From the NCBI GenBank assembly GCA_016802295.1, contig JAESIW010000138.1:1125904-1189903 (forward strand): 64,000 bases of DNA. The letters run 5' to 3'. Below are positions 47,095 to 57,300 of this stretch, piece by piece. Source of the DNA: Brachionus rotundiformis (lineage: Eukaryota; Rotifera; Eurotatoria; Ploima; Brachionidae). The translations under genes and the position numbers were made by a program. The notes under the pieces are model-generated. The model had not been told where the DNA came from, ran no database searches, and saw only the letters and a program-made list of their open reading frames with translations. Each line of letters opens with the position of its first letter. Within the stretch, counting starts at the first letter, position 1.

Positions 47095-47276
47095 ATACCA
47101 AACAACTAAAGTTAACTTAAAAACATTTAAATTTAAATAATATTAAATTAAAATTTTGATAGCAATTTTACTTTTAAAGTTTGTTACTGTTTATTTGAAA
47201 AAATAATTGAAAAAGTTATCTGATAGCCAAATTCAAAAAAAAAACTATTTTATCTATTATTAGATAATTATTAATA

Positions 47277-47316
47277 TTATAATAGATAATTAATAGATAA
47301 TAATTATCTATTATAA
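47277..47316. repeat. Perfect 16-bp A+T inverted repeat
   Basis: Arms 47277-47292 (TTATAATAGATAATTA) and 47301-47316 are exact reverse complements with an 8-base spacer. It sits within a cluster of TTATCTATTA words. Could extrude as a cruciform or be a miniature-element relic. Confidence 0.7.
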
Positions 47317-47428
47317 TGTTAATAAAAGATAATAATAGAAAGTACTCCTACTGGCGCTGACTTCAAGTCACACATAGCTTGAGCGCAAGACCAAGTAAAT
47401 TTTTAGTCGAGCATGCAGCTCGGCGCTC

Positions 47429-47436
47429 TATAAATA
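47429..47436 (+). promoter_or_regulatory. TATA-like box
   Basis: TATAAATA preceded by a less A+T-rich GCATGCAGCTCGGCGCTC context, unusual for this region. It might drive an unannotated plus-strand transcript through 47.5-48 kb. Chance occurrence is quite possible in such A+T-rich DNA. Confidence 0.2.
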
Positions 47437-47664
47437 TTCTTTACATAATTAATTAGCTCATTGAGCTAAGTATCTAGCAATAAATAGTAAAAAACTAAAA
47501 CTGTTCAACGCTTTTAGAAAATAAATAATATGAATAAAAAAAAATTAGAAAATAAAATTAATTTTGGTAACCTAACCTACATTTAATCGACTACTTAGCG
47601 AAAAAGAAAACTCAATTAACATTGCTCAAGCACATAAATATATTTTATGAAGGCACAGCTCGGG

Positions 47665-47689
47665 GCGCGCGCGCACACACACACACACA
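47665..47689. repeat. (GC)n(AC)n microsatellite
   Basis: GCGCGCGCGC passing into ACACACACAC; alternating purine-pyrimidine throughout, so a potential Z-DNA segment. Confidence 0.85.
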
Positions 47690-47978
47690 TACTCAGAAAC
47701 ACACTTGCAGTTGCATGCACAGGCGCCGATTTGTCCCTAAAGCGCCTAATTTTAATAAAAAATTCTCACTTATCATCAATCAGTTGTTTTATTTGGTATA
47801 TTTTATGTGCTCTGAAGAAATTAATTATAATAATGGGTAGGAGCCTTGGGCTCGGGCGATCTAGCAGACCGGGCACAGCCATGCTAAGTGTCACGTGATC
47901 GCGACAAGTCAGCGCTAGACATCGACATTTCCTAGCCATCTAGAAACGAACAAACAAGCTAAATTACCAGTGAACGTA

Positions 47979-48036
47979 AGAGAAAGAATGAGAGAGAAAC
48001 AAAAAAGAGAAAAAGAAAAAGAGAGAGAGAGAGAGA
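47979..48036. repeat. (GA)n purine tract
   Basis: A polypurine stretch rich in GA/AGAAA ending in (GA)8-like repeats. Confidence 0.75.
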
Positions 48037-48427
48037 TTGAGAAAACTAGTACGAAAAATATAAAATTAAAATTTGGTATTTAGCTTAAGTAAAACAAAAT
48101 AGAAAAGCTGAAAATTAAAGAGAAAAAAAAAAGTTTTGAATAAAAATCTGAATAAGTAGAATTGTGTTGTTTTATTTTATCTACTTTTAAATCGACCTAC
48201 AACCAAACTATTAACACTAACACAACCAAATTAGACAGCATTAAATTGAATTATTGATTTTTTTTAATCATTTTATTTCTTCTTATCCAAATTTGTTCAC
48301 TGTTCACTTGAAACCTTATTATAAATTTATAATAAAAATTTATCTTTAATTCTATTCTATCACAGCCTAAATAAAATATGTCAACTATTTAAGAAAATTA
48401 TATTTTTATAATAATCAATAGAGCCTC

Positions 48428-48466
48428 AGCTGACCGATCGAGAAATTTGTCTCGTTTCGGTCAGTT
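48428..48466 (+). other. GC-rich hairpin
   Basis: Arms AGCTGACCGATCGAGA and TCTCGTTTCGGTCAGT pair over 13 Watson-Crick pairs plus end pairs, with one small asymmetric bulge and the loop AATTTG. It stands out from the A+T-rich flanks. Confidence 0.55.
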
Positions 48467-48494
48467 TGAAAAACTTTACTTTCCGGGTCTTGTT

Positions 48495-48545
48495 AAGAGC
48501 ATACTTAGATCAATTTAACAAAATTGATGTCTAAGTATTCTCTTT
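48495..48545 (+). other. Second hairpin, about 20 bp stem
   Basis: AAGAG-C-ATACTTAGA-T-CAATTT pairs with AAATTG-ATG-TCTAAGTAT-T-CTCTT, giving three helices of 6, 9 and 5 bp separated by one bulge and one mismatch, with the tight loop AACA. The stem resembles a short microRNA-type precursor but the loop is small. Confidence 0.5.
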
Positions 48546-49141
48546 TTGTTTCTAAACTAAACTAGGCCAGCTAAATTAAATACAAGCACCAAATGAGACC
48601 TTATGATGCGCATTTAATTAATTGCCAAATAAATTACTTGAACCCAAGCAAGCTAATGAAAAATATTCTGAAACTGGGCTTCTGGTGCCAAGCTCACCCC
48701 ATTTGTCTATTTTGCCTTGTCCAGTGCACTGTAAACTCCGAAAGCCTCAGAGTTGACTAACCAAAAAAATTTCTAGTTATTTATTTTTAGTTAAAAATAA
48801 TCTTAAGTATTAAAAACTACATAATTAAGCATTTTTTAAAGTCGAAATGGATTCAATTATAATTTAACTTTAATTTATTTGAAAAAAATATAGAGGGCAA
48901 ACATTGTTAACCCCATGTCACTTTGGAATACCAAGCTTAATAGTTTTAATAAAGGAATTATCTTTGACTATTAATCATTTGAATTAAGGTCAAATAAAAA
49001 ATGGCAAAAAAAAATTATATTCTTTTTTCTTAATTTTATTTTCAAATTCAACAAAAAGGTAAAATTGTGAATAAATATAATTTTTATTATTTAAAAAAAA
49101 AATAAATAAAATAATAAAATAAATTTTTTTTGTGTTCAATT

Positions 49142-50362
49142 TTATTTTGGTAAGCCGTTGGTATCGAGCAATGAGTTATTCGAGTCGTAGAATACGGGTC
49201 CCGAGCCGATTTTCGAGTGAATTAAGTATTTGATTATTGTTGATTTGTTTTTGTTATTAAACTTATTAATCAAATTCATTAGTGATACTTTTCTTTGTTC
49301 ACTAATACAATTGAAATTTAAATTATTTAAAAATTTTTTACTTCCAACTATTTTTGAGTCCAGATCAAAATCAAAAAGATAAATACGCTTTAGTAAGAAC
49401 ATCAATTCGTTTACATGCTGGTCTAACACAAACAGAAAACAATTTGGACCGGCATCAAAGCTGTATGCCACTTTAAGTTCAGCATCCAAATTATTAAATT
49501 CATTAATAAATTGAATTATTTCTCTTGATTTGTCATTTAGATAGAAAAGAGGTGGATAGGTGTCCAGACAGACCGCATGAAATGAATTGCTGTCTTGAAT
49601 TACCAGTTTGGCAAATTTGTCAAAATTTTTCTCTTTAATAAACTCTTCCATCATGGCTAATCTTTGTTCTTCGACTAATTTGACTCGATGGGCTAGCAAT
49701 TGGCTAGTTAGGACAGTTTCTTTCATTCCATGAGTGCTGGAGACAGCTTTTTTACCATCTTCGAGTATTAGCGCAAGTATGTTCATTTCTGGCCAATGCT
49801 CAGCAGGAAATACAACTTTGGACAGAGAATCGGCTGAACTTGAGGCTGTATTCCATTTTACAAAGCCTCCCAAGCAGCTTCTGCATGCTGAACCTGAACC
49901 GAGCCTTGCCAGCTCGCTAACATCGCCATTGTAGCCAAAAGCTTTGGTCAAACAGCAAGCTAGGCAAGCAAAACCACTTGCCGAAGAAGCCATACCACAT
50001 GCAGTGGGAAAGTTATTGCTACTACAAATCCTAATTTCGTATTCATATGGATCCTGTAGGCTACAATTTTGTCTTATTTTGTTCAACATTGTGAACAGAC
50101 GCTTTTTATTTACCAAATCATCTGGAGATTTGCTCAAATCTCCGTCATTGATCACCTGAGTGGTTGAGTTAAGAGTAAAATAAATTTTGTGTGAATTGGT
50201 TTTTATTAGGACCAGTGATGTTTTTGAACTTAAAATATTGGTATCCAATGTAATAGATATGGAACCATTTAATGGAATTACCAACTCGTCGTTTGCTTTA
50301 CCCCAGTATTTAATTAGTGCTATATTAGGTGCACATTCGTATGTTACTAAAATATTGTTCAT
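49142..50362 (-). CDS. MVD: Mevalonate diphosphate decarboxylase
   Basis: A single-exon frame of 406 residues on the minus strand. The enzyme (GHMP kinase superfamily) converts mevalonate 5-diphosphate to isopentenyl diphosphate using ATP, the last step of the mevalonate pathway. Conserved blocks in order: APNIALIKYWGKANDELVIP and LNGSISITLD at the N-terminus, NNFPTACGMASSASGFACLA (ATP loop), GSGSACRSCLGGFVKWN, HWPEMNILALILEDGKKAVS, MKETVLTSQLLAHRV, FHAVCLDTYPPLFYLND and VAYSFDAGPNCFLF with the catalytic Asp. Length matches animal MVDs. The last 60 residues are more divergent (KIGSGPVFYDSNNSLLD keeps the GxGP motif). No intron is unusual among its neighbours but not alarming. Confidence 0.96.
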   Translation of the reverse strand: MNNILVTYECAPNIALIKYWGKANDELVIPLNGSISITLDTNILSSKTSLVLIKTNSHKIYFTLNSTTQVINDGDLSKSPDDLVNKKRLFTMLNKIRQNCSLQDPYEYEIRICSSNNFPTACGMASSASGFACLACCLTKAFGYNGDVSELARLGSGSACRSCLGGFVKWNTASSSADSLSKVVFPAEHWPEMNILALILEDGKKAVSSTHGMKETVLTSQLLAHRVKLVEEQRLAMMEEFIKEKNFDKFAKLVIQDSNSFHAVCLDTYPPLFYLNDKSREIIQFINEFNNLDAELKVAYSFDAGPNCFLFVLDQHVNELMFLLKRIYLFDFDLDSKIVGSKKFLNNLNFNCISEQRKVSLMNLINKFNNKNKSTIIKYLIHSKIGSGPVFYDSNNSLLDTNGLPK

Positions 50363-50686
50363 TTTTAAAATATTTTGAATAAAATTTAAATTTTAATTAA
50401 TTTAAATAAATAAAATTAAACAAAAAAATATGCAATCATAGCATTTTTATTTAATTTTATTTCAAAATTAAGTTGATAAAATAATAAAACCCATATATAT
50501 ATATATATTTATTCAACCCTGGTATCTTTTATGGGGTGATATTTAAAATTTGTCCATTAAAAAAACACTAATGATTTTTTAATTTTTTGTCTATGATAAA
50601 AAATTTGGTTACCAAGAACAATTAAACAAAAAGAATGAATGAAATTTTTTTATTAAAAATAAAAATAAAATGAGCTTAAAGAACAA
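50363..50686. other. Intergenic gap before tRNA
   Basis: A+T-rich, with an (AT)n run at about 50494-50509. Holds the MVD promoter; nothing else seen. Confidence 0.4.
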
Positions 50687-50758
50687 GGCCTGATGGTCTA
50701 GTGGTATGATTCTCGCTTTGGGTGCGAGAGGCTCCGGGTTCGATCCCCGGTCAGGCCC
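50687..50758 (+). tRNA. tRNA-Pro(TGG)
   Basis: A 72-base cloverleaf: acceptor GGCCTGA pairs with TCAGGCC, discriminator C; D arm TGGTCTAGTGGTATGA; anticodon stem CTCGC/GCGAG with loop TTTGGGT, anticodon TGG at 50719-50721; T arm CCGGG-TTCGATC-CCCGG. Internal promoter boxes A and B are inside, there is no intron, and a T-run of Pol III terminator type follows at 50759. Decodes CCA (and other CCN) proline codons. Confidence 0.97.
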
Positions 50759-50763
50759 TTTTT
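50759..50763 (+). terminator. RNA polymerase III T-run terminator
   Basis: Five T directly after the discriminator base of tRNA-Pro. Confidence 0.8.
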
Positions 50764-50947
50764 GCATCTGAATTTGAAAAGATTTCATAACAAATTAAAA
50801 ATTTTAGCCTATCCAAAATATTATATTCTAAATTTAAATCTTAGTTATCAACCTTGATTAATTTGGTCTTAATTTATTTTTGTACCAGAGAAACAATTAA
50901 AATTTAAAAATAAATATCTTTTTGTAGTGAAATATTAATTTAAGCAA

Positions 50948-51988
50948 ATGGAACCATCGTTTCTGAATGGTTTTGGAGAAAAAAATCTGAATACCAATTC
51001 AAAGAATGTCAGATTTTCGAGATTACGCGAGTCACGACATAGTGTCGGTAGTTGTCAGCAACTGGCAAAGAAAAACTCTGCAAAATCTCGGCTCACAAAA
51101 TCAAATTCATTAATGAGTGATTTGAGTCATTTGGAGACCAAGTCGAATGGTATCTTCAATAATTACGCAATTAATCACAAGCAAACTAAACCTATTATAC
51201 AGTTTCCAGACGAAGCTGAACCAAATTTACAGCTGGAACCAAAAAAAATCCAAAAACCTCTTAAGACTATTTTAAAAAATCCACTTCCGGTCCAGAACTA
51301 TAAATCACCAAAATATGACTATTCGAACATCACTGTAACTAGAGAAACCGAAATATCTTTTCCAGACGATGGCACTAGAACATTTAGCCACAAAAATTTG
51401 GCTACCAAGCAAAAATTTTTGGAAAGCATCAATTGTGATGCGAGTTGCTCGTCTAGTTTTAGTTCAGATTTTGGTCATGCCTATGTTCACAAGGCAAAAT
51501 CTCAATATTTGCTAGAGCCTAAGCGTCGCTGGAGCTATGATTACATTAAAAGAGAGCCTGACATCTCAAACCCGGATATTGACTCACCATATCTAATTAC
51601 TGAATCTAAACTACTTAGTCCTAAGAAAAAGTATAAAATAGAAGAATGTGAAGCGAAAAATTTTATCTTTAACACTTTCACCTCTCTCGCACAACTTATC
51701 TATGTTTTTTTTACTAATTTTAAATATCTTTTTATCTTTTATTTGGCGATTATTTGTTGTTTGTTGGCTTTTTTTATTAAAATTCTACTTTATTTTCTTA
51801 ACATTTTTAAAAAAGTGATTAAAATTTTACTTGCACCTTTTCGATACTTCTTTATAGATAATCTATTGTTATATCTTACTAAACATGTAAACGAAAGGCG
51901 TAAATGTAAGAACTTAGACATTTCAGATAATATTGATGATGAAATTCCAAATGGTAAATTGGAAAAAAGTAAAAAAAGAATTAATTAA
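50948..51988 (+). CDS. Hypothetical membrane protein of 346 residues
   Basis: Not recognised. One open frame, single exon. Residues 1-235 are hydrophilic, Ser/Lys/Asn rich and probably disordered. Residues about 239-312 contain long hydrophobic stretches (FNTFTSLAQLIYVFF; LFIFYLAIICCLLAFFIKIL; then FRYFFIDNLLLYL), giving two or three membrane segments or a hairpin; the last 34 residues are charged and lysine rich. There is no signal peptide. Two short motifs resemble protein phosphatase 1 docking sites: K19-N-V-R-F23 (RVxF type) and T107-I-L-K110 (SILK type, in a context like the KGILKN of inhibitor-2). An endomembrane or nuclear-envelope location is a guess. Confidence 0.6.
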   Translation: MEPSFLNGFGEKNLNTNSKNVRFSRLRESRHSVGSCQQLAKKNSAKSRLTKSNSLMSDLSHLETKSNGIFNNYAINHKQTKPIIQFPDEAEPNLQLEPKKIQKPLKTILKNPLPVQNYKSPKYDYSNITVTRETEISFPDDGTRTFSHKNLATKQKFLESINCDASCSSSFSSDFGHAYVHKAKSQYLLEPKRRWSYDYIKREPDISNPDIDSPYLITESKLLSPKKKYKIEECEAKNFIFNTFTSLAQLIYVFFTNFKYLFIFYLAIICCLLAFFIKILLYFLNIFKKVIKILLAPFRYFFIDNLLLYLTKHVNERRKCKNLDISDNIDDEIPNGKLEKSKKRIN

Positions 51989-52320
51989 CTATTAATTTTA
52001 ATTTAAGGATTTTTGCCGATCATTTCGGAAGAAGTATCTTCAATAACTACCTGAAAATGTTTAATTAAACAAAAAAAATGGATTTATACAATCAATATAT
52101 AAAAACCTTGTTACATATATTTAAATTGATTTAATTTAATAAATTAAAAAATATTTTATTCAATCATCATTTTATTTCGGAAATATTTTATTTTAAAAAT
52201 TATTTTGAAAATTTCACTAGAAATTTATCCTTATTTAAAAAAATCTCTTAAAGGAAATATCACCCAAAATGTTGTAGTGATAGACAAATAATTTAATTAG
52301 TTATAGATAAAAGAGATTTT
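51989..52320. other. Convergent intergenic gap
   Basis: About 330 bases of A+T-rich DNA between two converging 3' ends. Nothing else seen. Confidence 0.4.
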
Positions 52321-53570
52321 TCAGAACCCACTCAGGCCAAACATCTTTCTAATCTCTTCATAAGTAAGCCAAAAGGTTAAAGACCATGGAGCCTAAACGA
52401 CAATAAATTAAGTTATTTTCATGCGCATAAATTTTTCATGTACCATTCTTAGCCAAATAGGCCAGTATCCTTTATACAAACCAAAAAAACCTTCATTTTT
52501 AACAGTCAAAACCAAACAGTGCCATGATGATCGGTACAGCTGGCCCCTAATTTTAAATCAATTTTTTTCTTATTAATATAATCTTTTTTTAACTAACTTT
52601 CCAGAAGCATCTGTGGGCTGGCACATAATTCTAGTCTTTATCAAATCAGCTGGAGTTCCCATAGTTGCTGCCACTAAACCTGACAATATACTGGACATTG
52701 TGTGCACTTTATAGTCATCTTTGAATCCGAATTTTTTTATTAAAAAGTGTTTAACATAATCATATGTAGCCAAATCGCCTAGATTGACAAGTGCTGCTCG
52801 CTGAACATTTACAAGACAGCCTCGCCACAGTCCCCTAAAACCATTTTGTCTATATATTTCCAGAAATGCCTGATTCACACTTTTTATTCTAGGTGCATGT
52901 CCTTCTAATTTCCGCTTTCCTTCTGCTTGCATCATGGATTTGACGAGGTCAGTAGGGCTGGCAATAAGCTGTGCCAATGCTCCAGATGTAACTCCAATAA
53001 TAATTGCTTGCCATATTGGAAAAACCTCATTTTTTTTCCACACATCTCTAAAATTTTCGTAAATTACCAAACGAAATCCGGTATATACCACTTGTCTATA
53101 CACAGCGGGAGTCACCCCAGCCCAAAGACTAAAAACGCCCTCATGCTTGACTATCTAATAACAATTAATGATTTGAGACCCTTGGCAAATTTTGATTACC
53201 TAAATTGACGCCAATGCGAAACATTCCATGAGGGAAGTTTTTGGCATCCAACACTATCTGCTGTTTTATCAATTCGTTTTGAATTTGCAGTCGGGTTTTT
53301 ATCATATCAAGTGGATATGTGACTTAAATAAATCATTAAATATAATAAAATTAATTATTTTTAAAATATATATTTGATTGCAAAGCACAAACCAGATAAA
53401 ATAATACAAATCTGAAAAAATAAAGGAAAAAATTAAATTCTACTCAAACTAATTAGCTTACCTGTTTCGGCAATCATTGCCGCAGCCGATGATAAAAAAA
53501 ATCTCGAAAATAAATATTTTATTTGTTCTTCTTGACTTAAATCTTGTCGCACCACATACGAACCTCTCAT
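52321..53570 (-). CDS. SLC25A27: Mitochondrial carrier of the UCP4 type
   Basis: Five exons on the minus strand: 53462-53570, 53200-53322, 52598-53150, 52444-52546 and 52321-52392, giving 319 residues. Mitochondrial carriers have three repeats of two helices with PxDxxK signatures; here TYPLDMIKTRLQIQ, ASPTDLVKSMMQAEGKRKLE and GTPADLIKTRIMCQPTD. UCP4-specific blocks include GVTPAVYRQVVYTGFRLVIY, NVQRAALVNLGDLATYDYVK, WPIWLRMAPWSLTFWLTYEE and the end IRKMFGLSGF. UCP4 sits in the inner membrane and is reported as a mild uncoupler. The exon 3 acceptor is taken at 53151/53150 because the nearer AG breaks the frame. Human UCP4 is 323 residues. Confidence 0.94.
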
Positions 53571-53712
53571 TTCTTAATTTTATTTAGTTTGAAATAATTA
53601 AATTTTAACTTAATCTTGCTTATTAATTAGCAAGAAAAAAAAATTAATTAATAATTTATTTGTATAAGAAAATAGAAAAAATGTATTTATTTATAAAGAA
53701 GTTAAAAATTTT

Positions 53713-54100
53713 TTATATGCATTTAGTGCGTAGATTTAGAGGTGGCATGAGAATGTTTTTAAAGTTATCAAACAAATTGGCAACTAATTCGTCCTGAGAT
53801 GAAAATTCTTTAACTCTTTTGGTAAAATCAACCAGACCGTGGTTATCTGCCGAAAATCCGTAAGAGGATATTATTTTATATTGAATTTCGTTCACTACTG
53901 GGATGTAATTTTCAACATACTTGAGCATATCAGATGAGCAATTATCCCTCAATTGTCTCAATTTGGTATCTTGGTCAATTTGTTTTAAAATTTCAATTAG
54001 AGCATCTTGAAATTGACAAAATAAAATTTTGATAATTTGAATCAAGCAAACCTCTGGCCTGGTTGACTTCAAATTTTGGGCTGATGCGATCACAGCTCAT
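53713..54100 (-). CDS. C12orf57: Protein C10 (C12orf57 family)
   Basis: Two exons on the minus strand, 54052-54100 and 53713-54005, give 113 residues. The family is a small conserved eukaryotic protein; in human, loss causes a brain and eye malformation, but the molecular role is unclear. Visible matches: FEVNQARDALIEILKQI, LRDNCSSDMLKYVENYIPVV, EIQYKIISSYGFSADNHGLV and VKEFSSQDELVANLF followed by MPPLNL, aligning with RDNACNDMGKMLQFVLPVA, YGFSCDGEGVLKFARLVK and LFLPPMTLP. Nearly full length relative to 126 residues in human. Confidence 0.88.
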
Positions 54101-54453
54101 TATACCAAAATTTGGCATCAATTTCTATAAACTAGATTGTAAAATTATAAATATTTTTCTCTTATTTAAATTATAAAAATAAACCATATTCAACAATTAA
54201 TGACTTAACAAACTTTACCTATTTTTTTAATTTTAAATTCAAATTATAAAAAATATTATTTAATCAACTTTTTATTAATTTAAAAAAAAAAGTAATTGTC
54301 GAAATTAATATTAAATTAAAGCTGAGAGTTGAGTTTTTTTAATGAGAAAATAAAGACTGAATAGTAATTTGCGAATTTACAAAAGTGCAAAATATTAAAA
54401 TTTTTATAATAAATTAAAATGGAAGACTTATAAAAATTAATAAAAAAAAAAAG
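54101..54453. other. Intergenic gap C10/prominin
   Basis: About 350 A+T-rich bases between two minus-strand genes; contains the prominin 3' end and C10 promoter. Nothing else seen. Confidence 0.4.
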
Positions 54454-57300
54454 TTAAGCTCGAGTGTTTCTGGTCGATGGAGGCGATCTATTCGAAGGAT
54501 ATTTCATGCCGGAATGGTTGTAGCCCTTCATTTCGTATGCATCAATCGCGCCACCGTTGCCTCTTCCAGACTTTTGTCTATGCATGTCAAATTGAGCCGA
54601 GCCTTTCTCATCACCAATTTCCTCGTCCAATAGCTCATCATAGCGGTAATACTTCCTGAACAAATCAGCTTGGACAAAAGCAAAACAGGCAATGACAAAA
54701 AATAAAATTGTCAAAATGTACACAGTTATCCAAAAGGTGTTGAAATTATCCATAAACTCGTAGCACACAGACAGACTTAGTGATTGGTACAAGTTCGATA
54801 GAACTCTACATGATGGCAAAGCATCGACAAGCTGTCTTATTTTGGCATCTTTTAATTGTTCGACTTGTGGCAGTGTAAATGATTCTAAAATGTCTTCAAG
54901 CGAATTTTTGAATTTTTCCTGAGTACTATTATCATTTAAATCAAGTCGAACTTTCTTGATCAATTCAAGCAAATTATTAAAAACTTCCTTGGTAACTGGA
55001 TCTTTGACTAATTGGCTAAATTGGTCAAATTTTTCCAAGTCTGATTCCAATGCTGTGGTAAACTCTTCGCCTAGCAAATTGGCATCAAAAGATGACGAAT
55101 TCTTTGAAATTATGATATTGTTAATTTCGTTCAAGGTATCATTGGTCTCTTGGCTGCCCATTATGGTCAGCACTTTCTCTATAAATGATTGGAAATTTAG
55201 CATTGATTTTGAAATAGAATCAAAGTCAATCTTGGATATTTCTGGCCTAAATTTTTCCATCAATTTGCTTATCTAAATTAATAAATTTTAAAAATTTTGT
55301 TGACATATAATTTTTTTTGTTACTGATGTTCCTATTCTTTCATCTAAAAGCAGCTTAAACTTGTTATTCAGAAAAGTTGATGAATTTTTTTGATCACACT
55401 CACTAAATAGATAAAAAATAGATAAAATTTTAGAAGATGTTAATTAAATCTTACACAACTATGTGTTTTACGGACGAATTTTCCAAGAATTTATCAAAAT
55501 TTGCTAATTTTGTTCCAATCTAGTTAAAAAAAAATTTTATGTACAAAATAAAATTATTTTTCTCCTACTTGGAATAAATGGTTGTCTTCGAGGTCAGAGA
55601 TAGGTTTGCAGACTACATTCCGGAAAGTAATACCAGGTAAAAACATAAGAACACACAAAACAATCAAAAAAAATGCGAATAAAAAAAAGAAAGTGTTGCC
55701 AGCTAGGAAAAAGTTAGCCGATACACCACGATGGCAAGATTGCTTGAAATTGTTGTGCATTCGACGAGAACAAATGCCAGACAGACCAAGTGAATGCATT
55801 ATGAACAAAAGAAGCATAAAAACACTCACGCCCAGTAGGACATAATAAAAGTATTGGTAAAACTGAACTGCCAATTTGGCATATTCAACATTTTTTTTTG
55901 AATTCTTAAAAATTTATCTAAAATTAAATCTAGTAAAATTTTTTCTTCAAATTACAATATTTGAGCTGTAGAAAGCTAGTTCGGACTCAACGCCGTTCTT
56001 ATAGCCTAGGATTTGATTTTTTATCTTTATTACAAAATCATTGACACTTCGAGCAAAATCTTAGATAATCAATTTTGTTTTAAAGATATAAAATAAATTG
56101 AAAATAATTTACTTGTTTGAATTTTTTTTAATTTTTGATTCATCAAAGGCAGCAAGGTATTAAGATCAAAATTTTCGGACTTAATCTCATCCAAAAATTT
56201 AAAATTATCTTTCAATGTAGCTCTAATTGGATCAATCTAAAACAAATAGATAAAAATAATTATTAAAAAAATAAGATAATTATTTACTAGTATTTTAATT
56301 GTGTTAAAATGTCTAATGGCTTCACTGGAAGCATTTACAAAATTTGTCTCATTCAAACCATCAGCTGTATTGGTAATACTACCATACAACAAATGAAGTT
56401 TATTTAATTCTAAATTAGAAGTAATCAAATTAAATTTTGACCATCTTAAATGAACATACTTGGCGCCAAATCTTTGTTGTACATTTCAAAAAAAGATTCC
56501 AATGCCAAAGATTTTACCGACGCTTCCAATGTCTGCTCCAAAGTGTTGTCAAATATTTTGACCGACTCGGAATTTATTTCGTCCACTAAATCCTTGGCTT
56601 GGGAGAAAAATTGAGGAATTTCTTGGCGCGAAAAATCGTCTATTTGACCAGATGATGAATTTAAAAGCTTTGGCAAATTTTTAAATGCCAGTAGTGAATT
56701 TTGACCAGTGAAAAAAAGTATAACAGTGCCAAGTCTTAAATAAAATGTTGATTTTTATTTTTCGATATAAAATATTTATCTTATCACTTACAAAGATGCT
56801 ATTAGAAGAATGAATAGAATCAGGGAGTAGAATTTTCTCTTGTAGGTGTCGAATTTGCGGTCAAAAGGGCTGAATTTACCGCGGCAGCATGTGCGGTACG
56901 AGCAGAAACAAAAGCCAACAATTGGAAGCAGTACAGCCACTAGAACTGATATGATGACAAAATTAACCACCCCTGGCAGAAAAGTAGATGAAAATTTCAA
57001 GTCCTGGAACCAGCCTGACCTAAGACCATAGTCGCTAATCACCTTGTCAGCAAATTCTGTCCAGCTTAGATTTGCAGCTTGGTCAATTTGGCGTGGAATG
57101 TGCGGCTCGAACAAATTATCAATAAAATAATTGGTAAACAAATAGAATGGTTCGAATCCGGTTCTGAGCGAATTGCTTGAAAAATTGTACAAGCTGATCA
57201 AAGACAGTGTATCATTGTCCATTTGGACCTCTAGAGCTGAACCACTTGTAAATATTGCCACGACCAACAAGCAAAAACTAATCCTATTCAGACTAAACAT
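54454..57300 (-). CDS. PROM1: Prominin-like five-span membrane glycoprotein
   Basis: Nine exons on the minus strand: 56792-57300, 56460-56734, 56288-56409, 56113-56236, 55956-56059, 55569-55904, 55456-55520, 55324-55402 and 54454-55272, giving about 810 residues. Prominins bind cholesterol in microvilli and other membrane protrusions. The topology is canonical: signal peptide (ISFCLLVVAIFTSGS), TM1 (VVNFVIISVLVAVLLPIVGF) followed by a Cys-rich turn, TM2 (FYSLILFILLIASLLG), a large extracellular helical loop with N-glycosylation sites, TM3 (YYVLLGVSVFMLLLFIMHSL), TM4 (FFLFAFFLIVLCVLMFLPG) leading into VVCKPISDL, a second large loop with SVKHIVVECDQ, and TM5 (FWITVYILTILFFVIACFAF) followed by RKYYRYDELLDEE. 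The start at 57300 fits a signal peptide; an upstream in-frame ATG at 57336 would lengthen it. Confidence 0.92.

Larger units (their letters stand above)
46680..49141. other. Long non-coding region with microsatellites, hairpins and a local GC island
   Basis: 2.46 kb upstream of the MATH-BTB gene (minus) and beyond the 3' end of MVD (minus), so much of it may be MATH-BTB promoter and leader. It contains (CA)n and (GA)n runs, a perfect 16-bp inverted repeat, a TATA-like box, an island near 47825-47950 with CACGTG, and two hairpins at 48428-48545. Short frames at 47622-47898 read mostly through the CA repeat and are not supported as coding. Confidence 0.4.

Noticed and set aside
47622..47898. 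Two frames crossing the CA repeat
   Set aside because: Translations are His-Thr repeats from the microsatellite, with no coding character.
53382..53401. Possible micro-exon (ATTTGTATTATTTTATCTG on minus) in the UCP4 intron
   Set aside because: Direct joining of 53462 to 53322 restores the PLDMIKTR repeat exactly; inclusion would break the frame.
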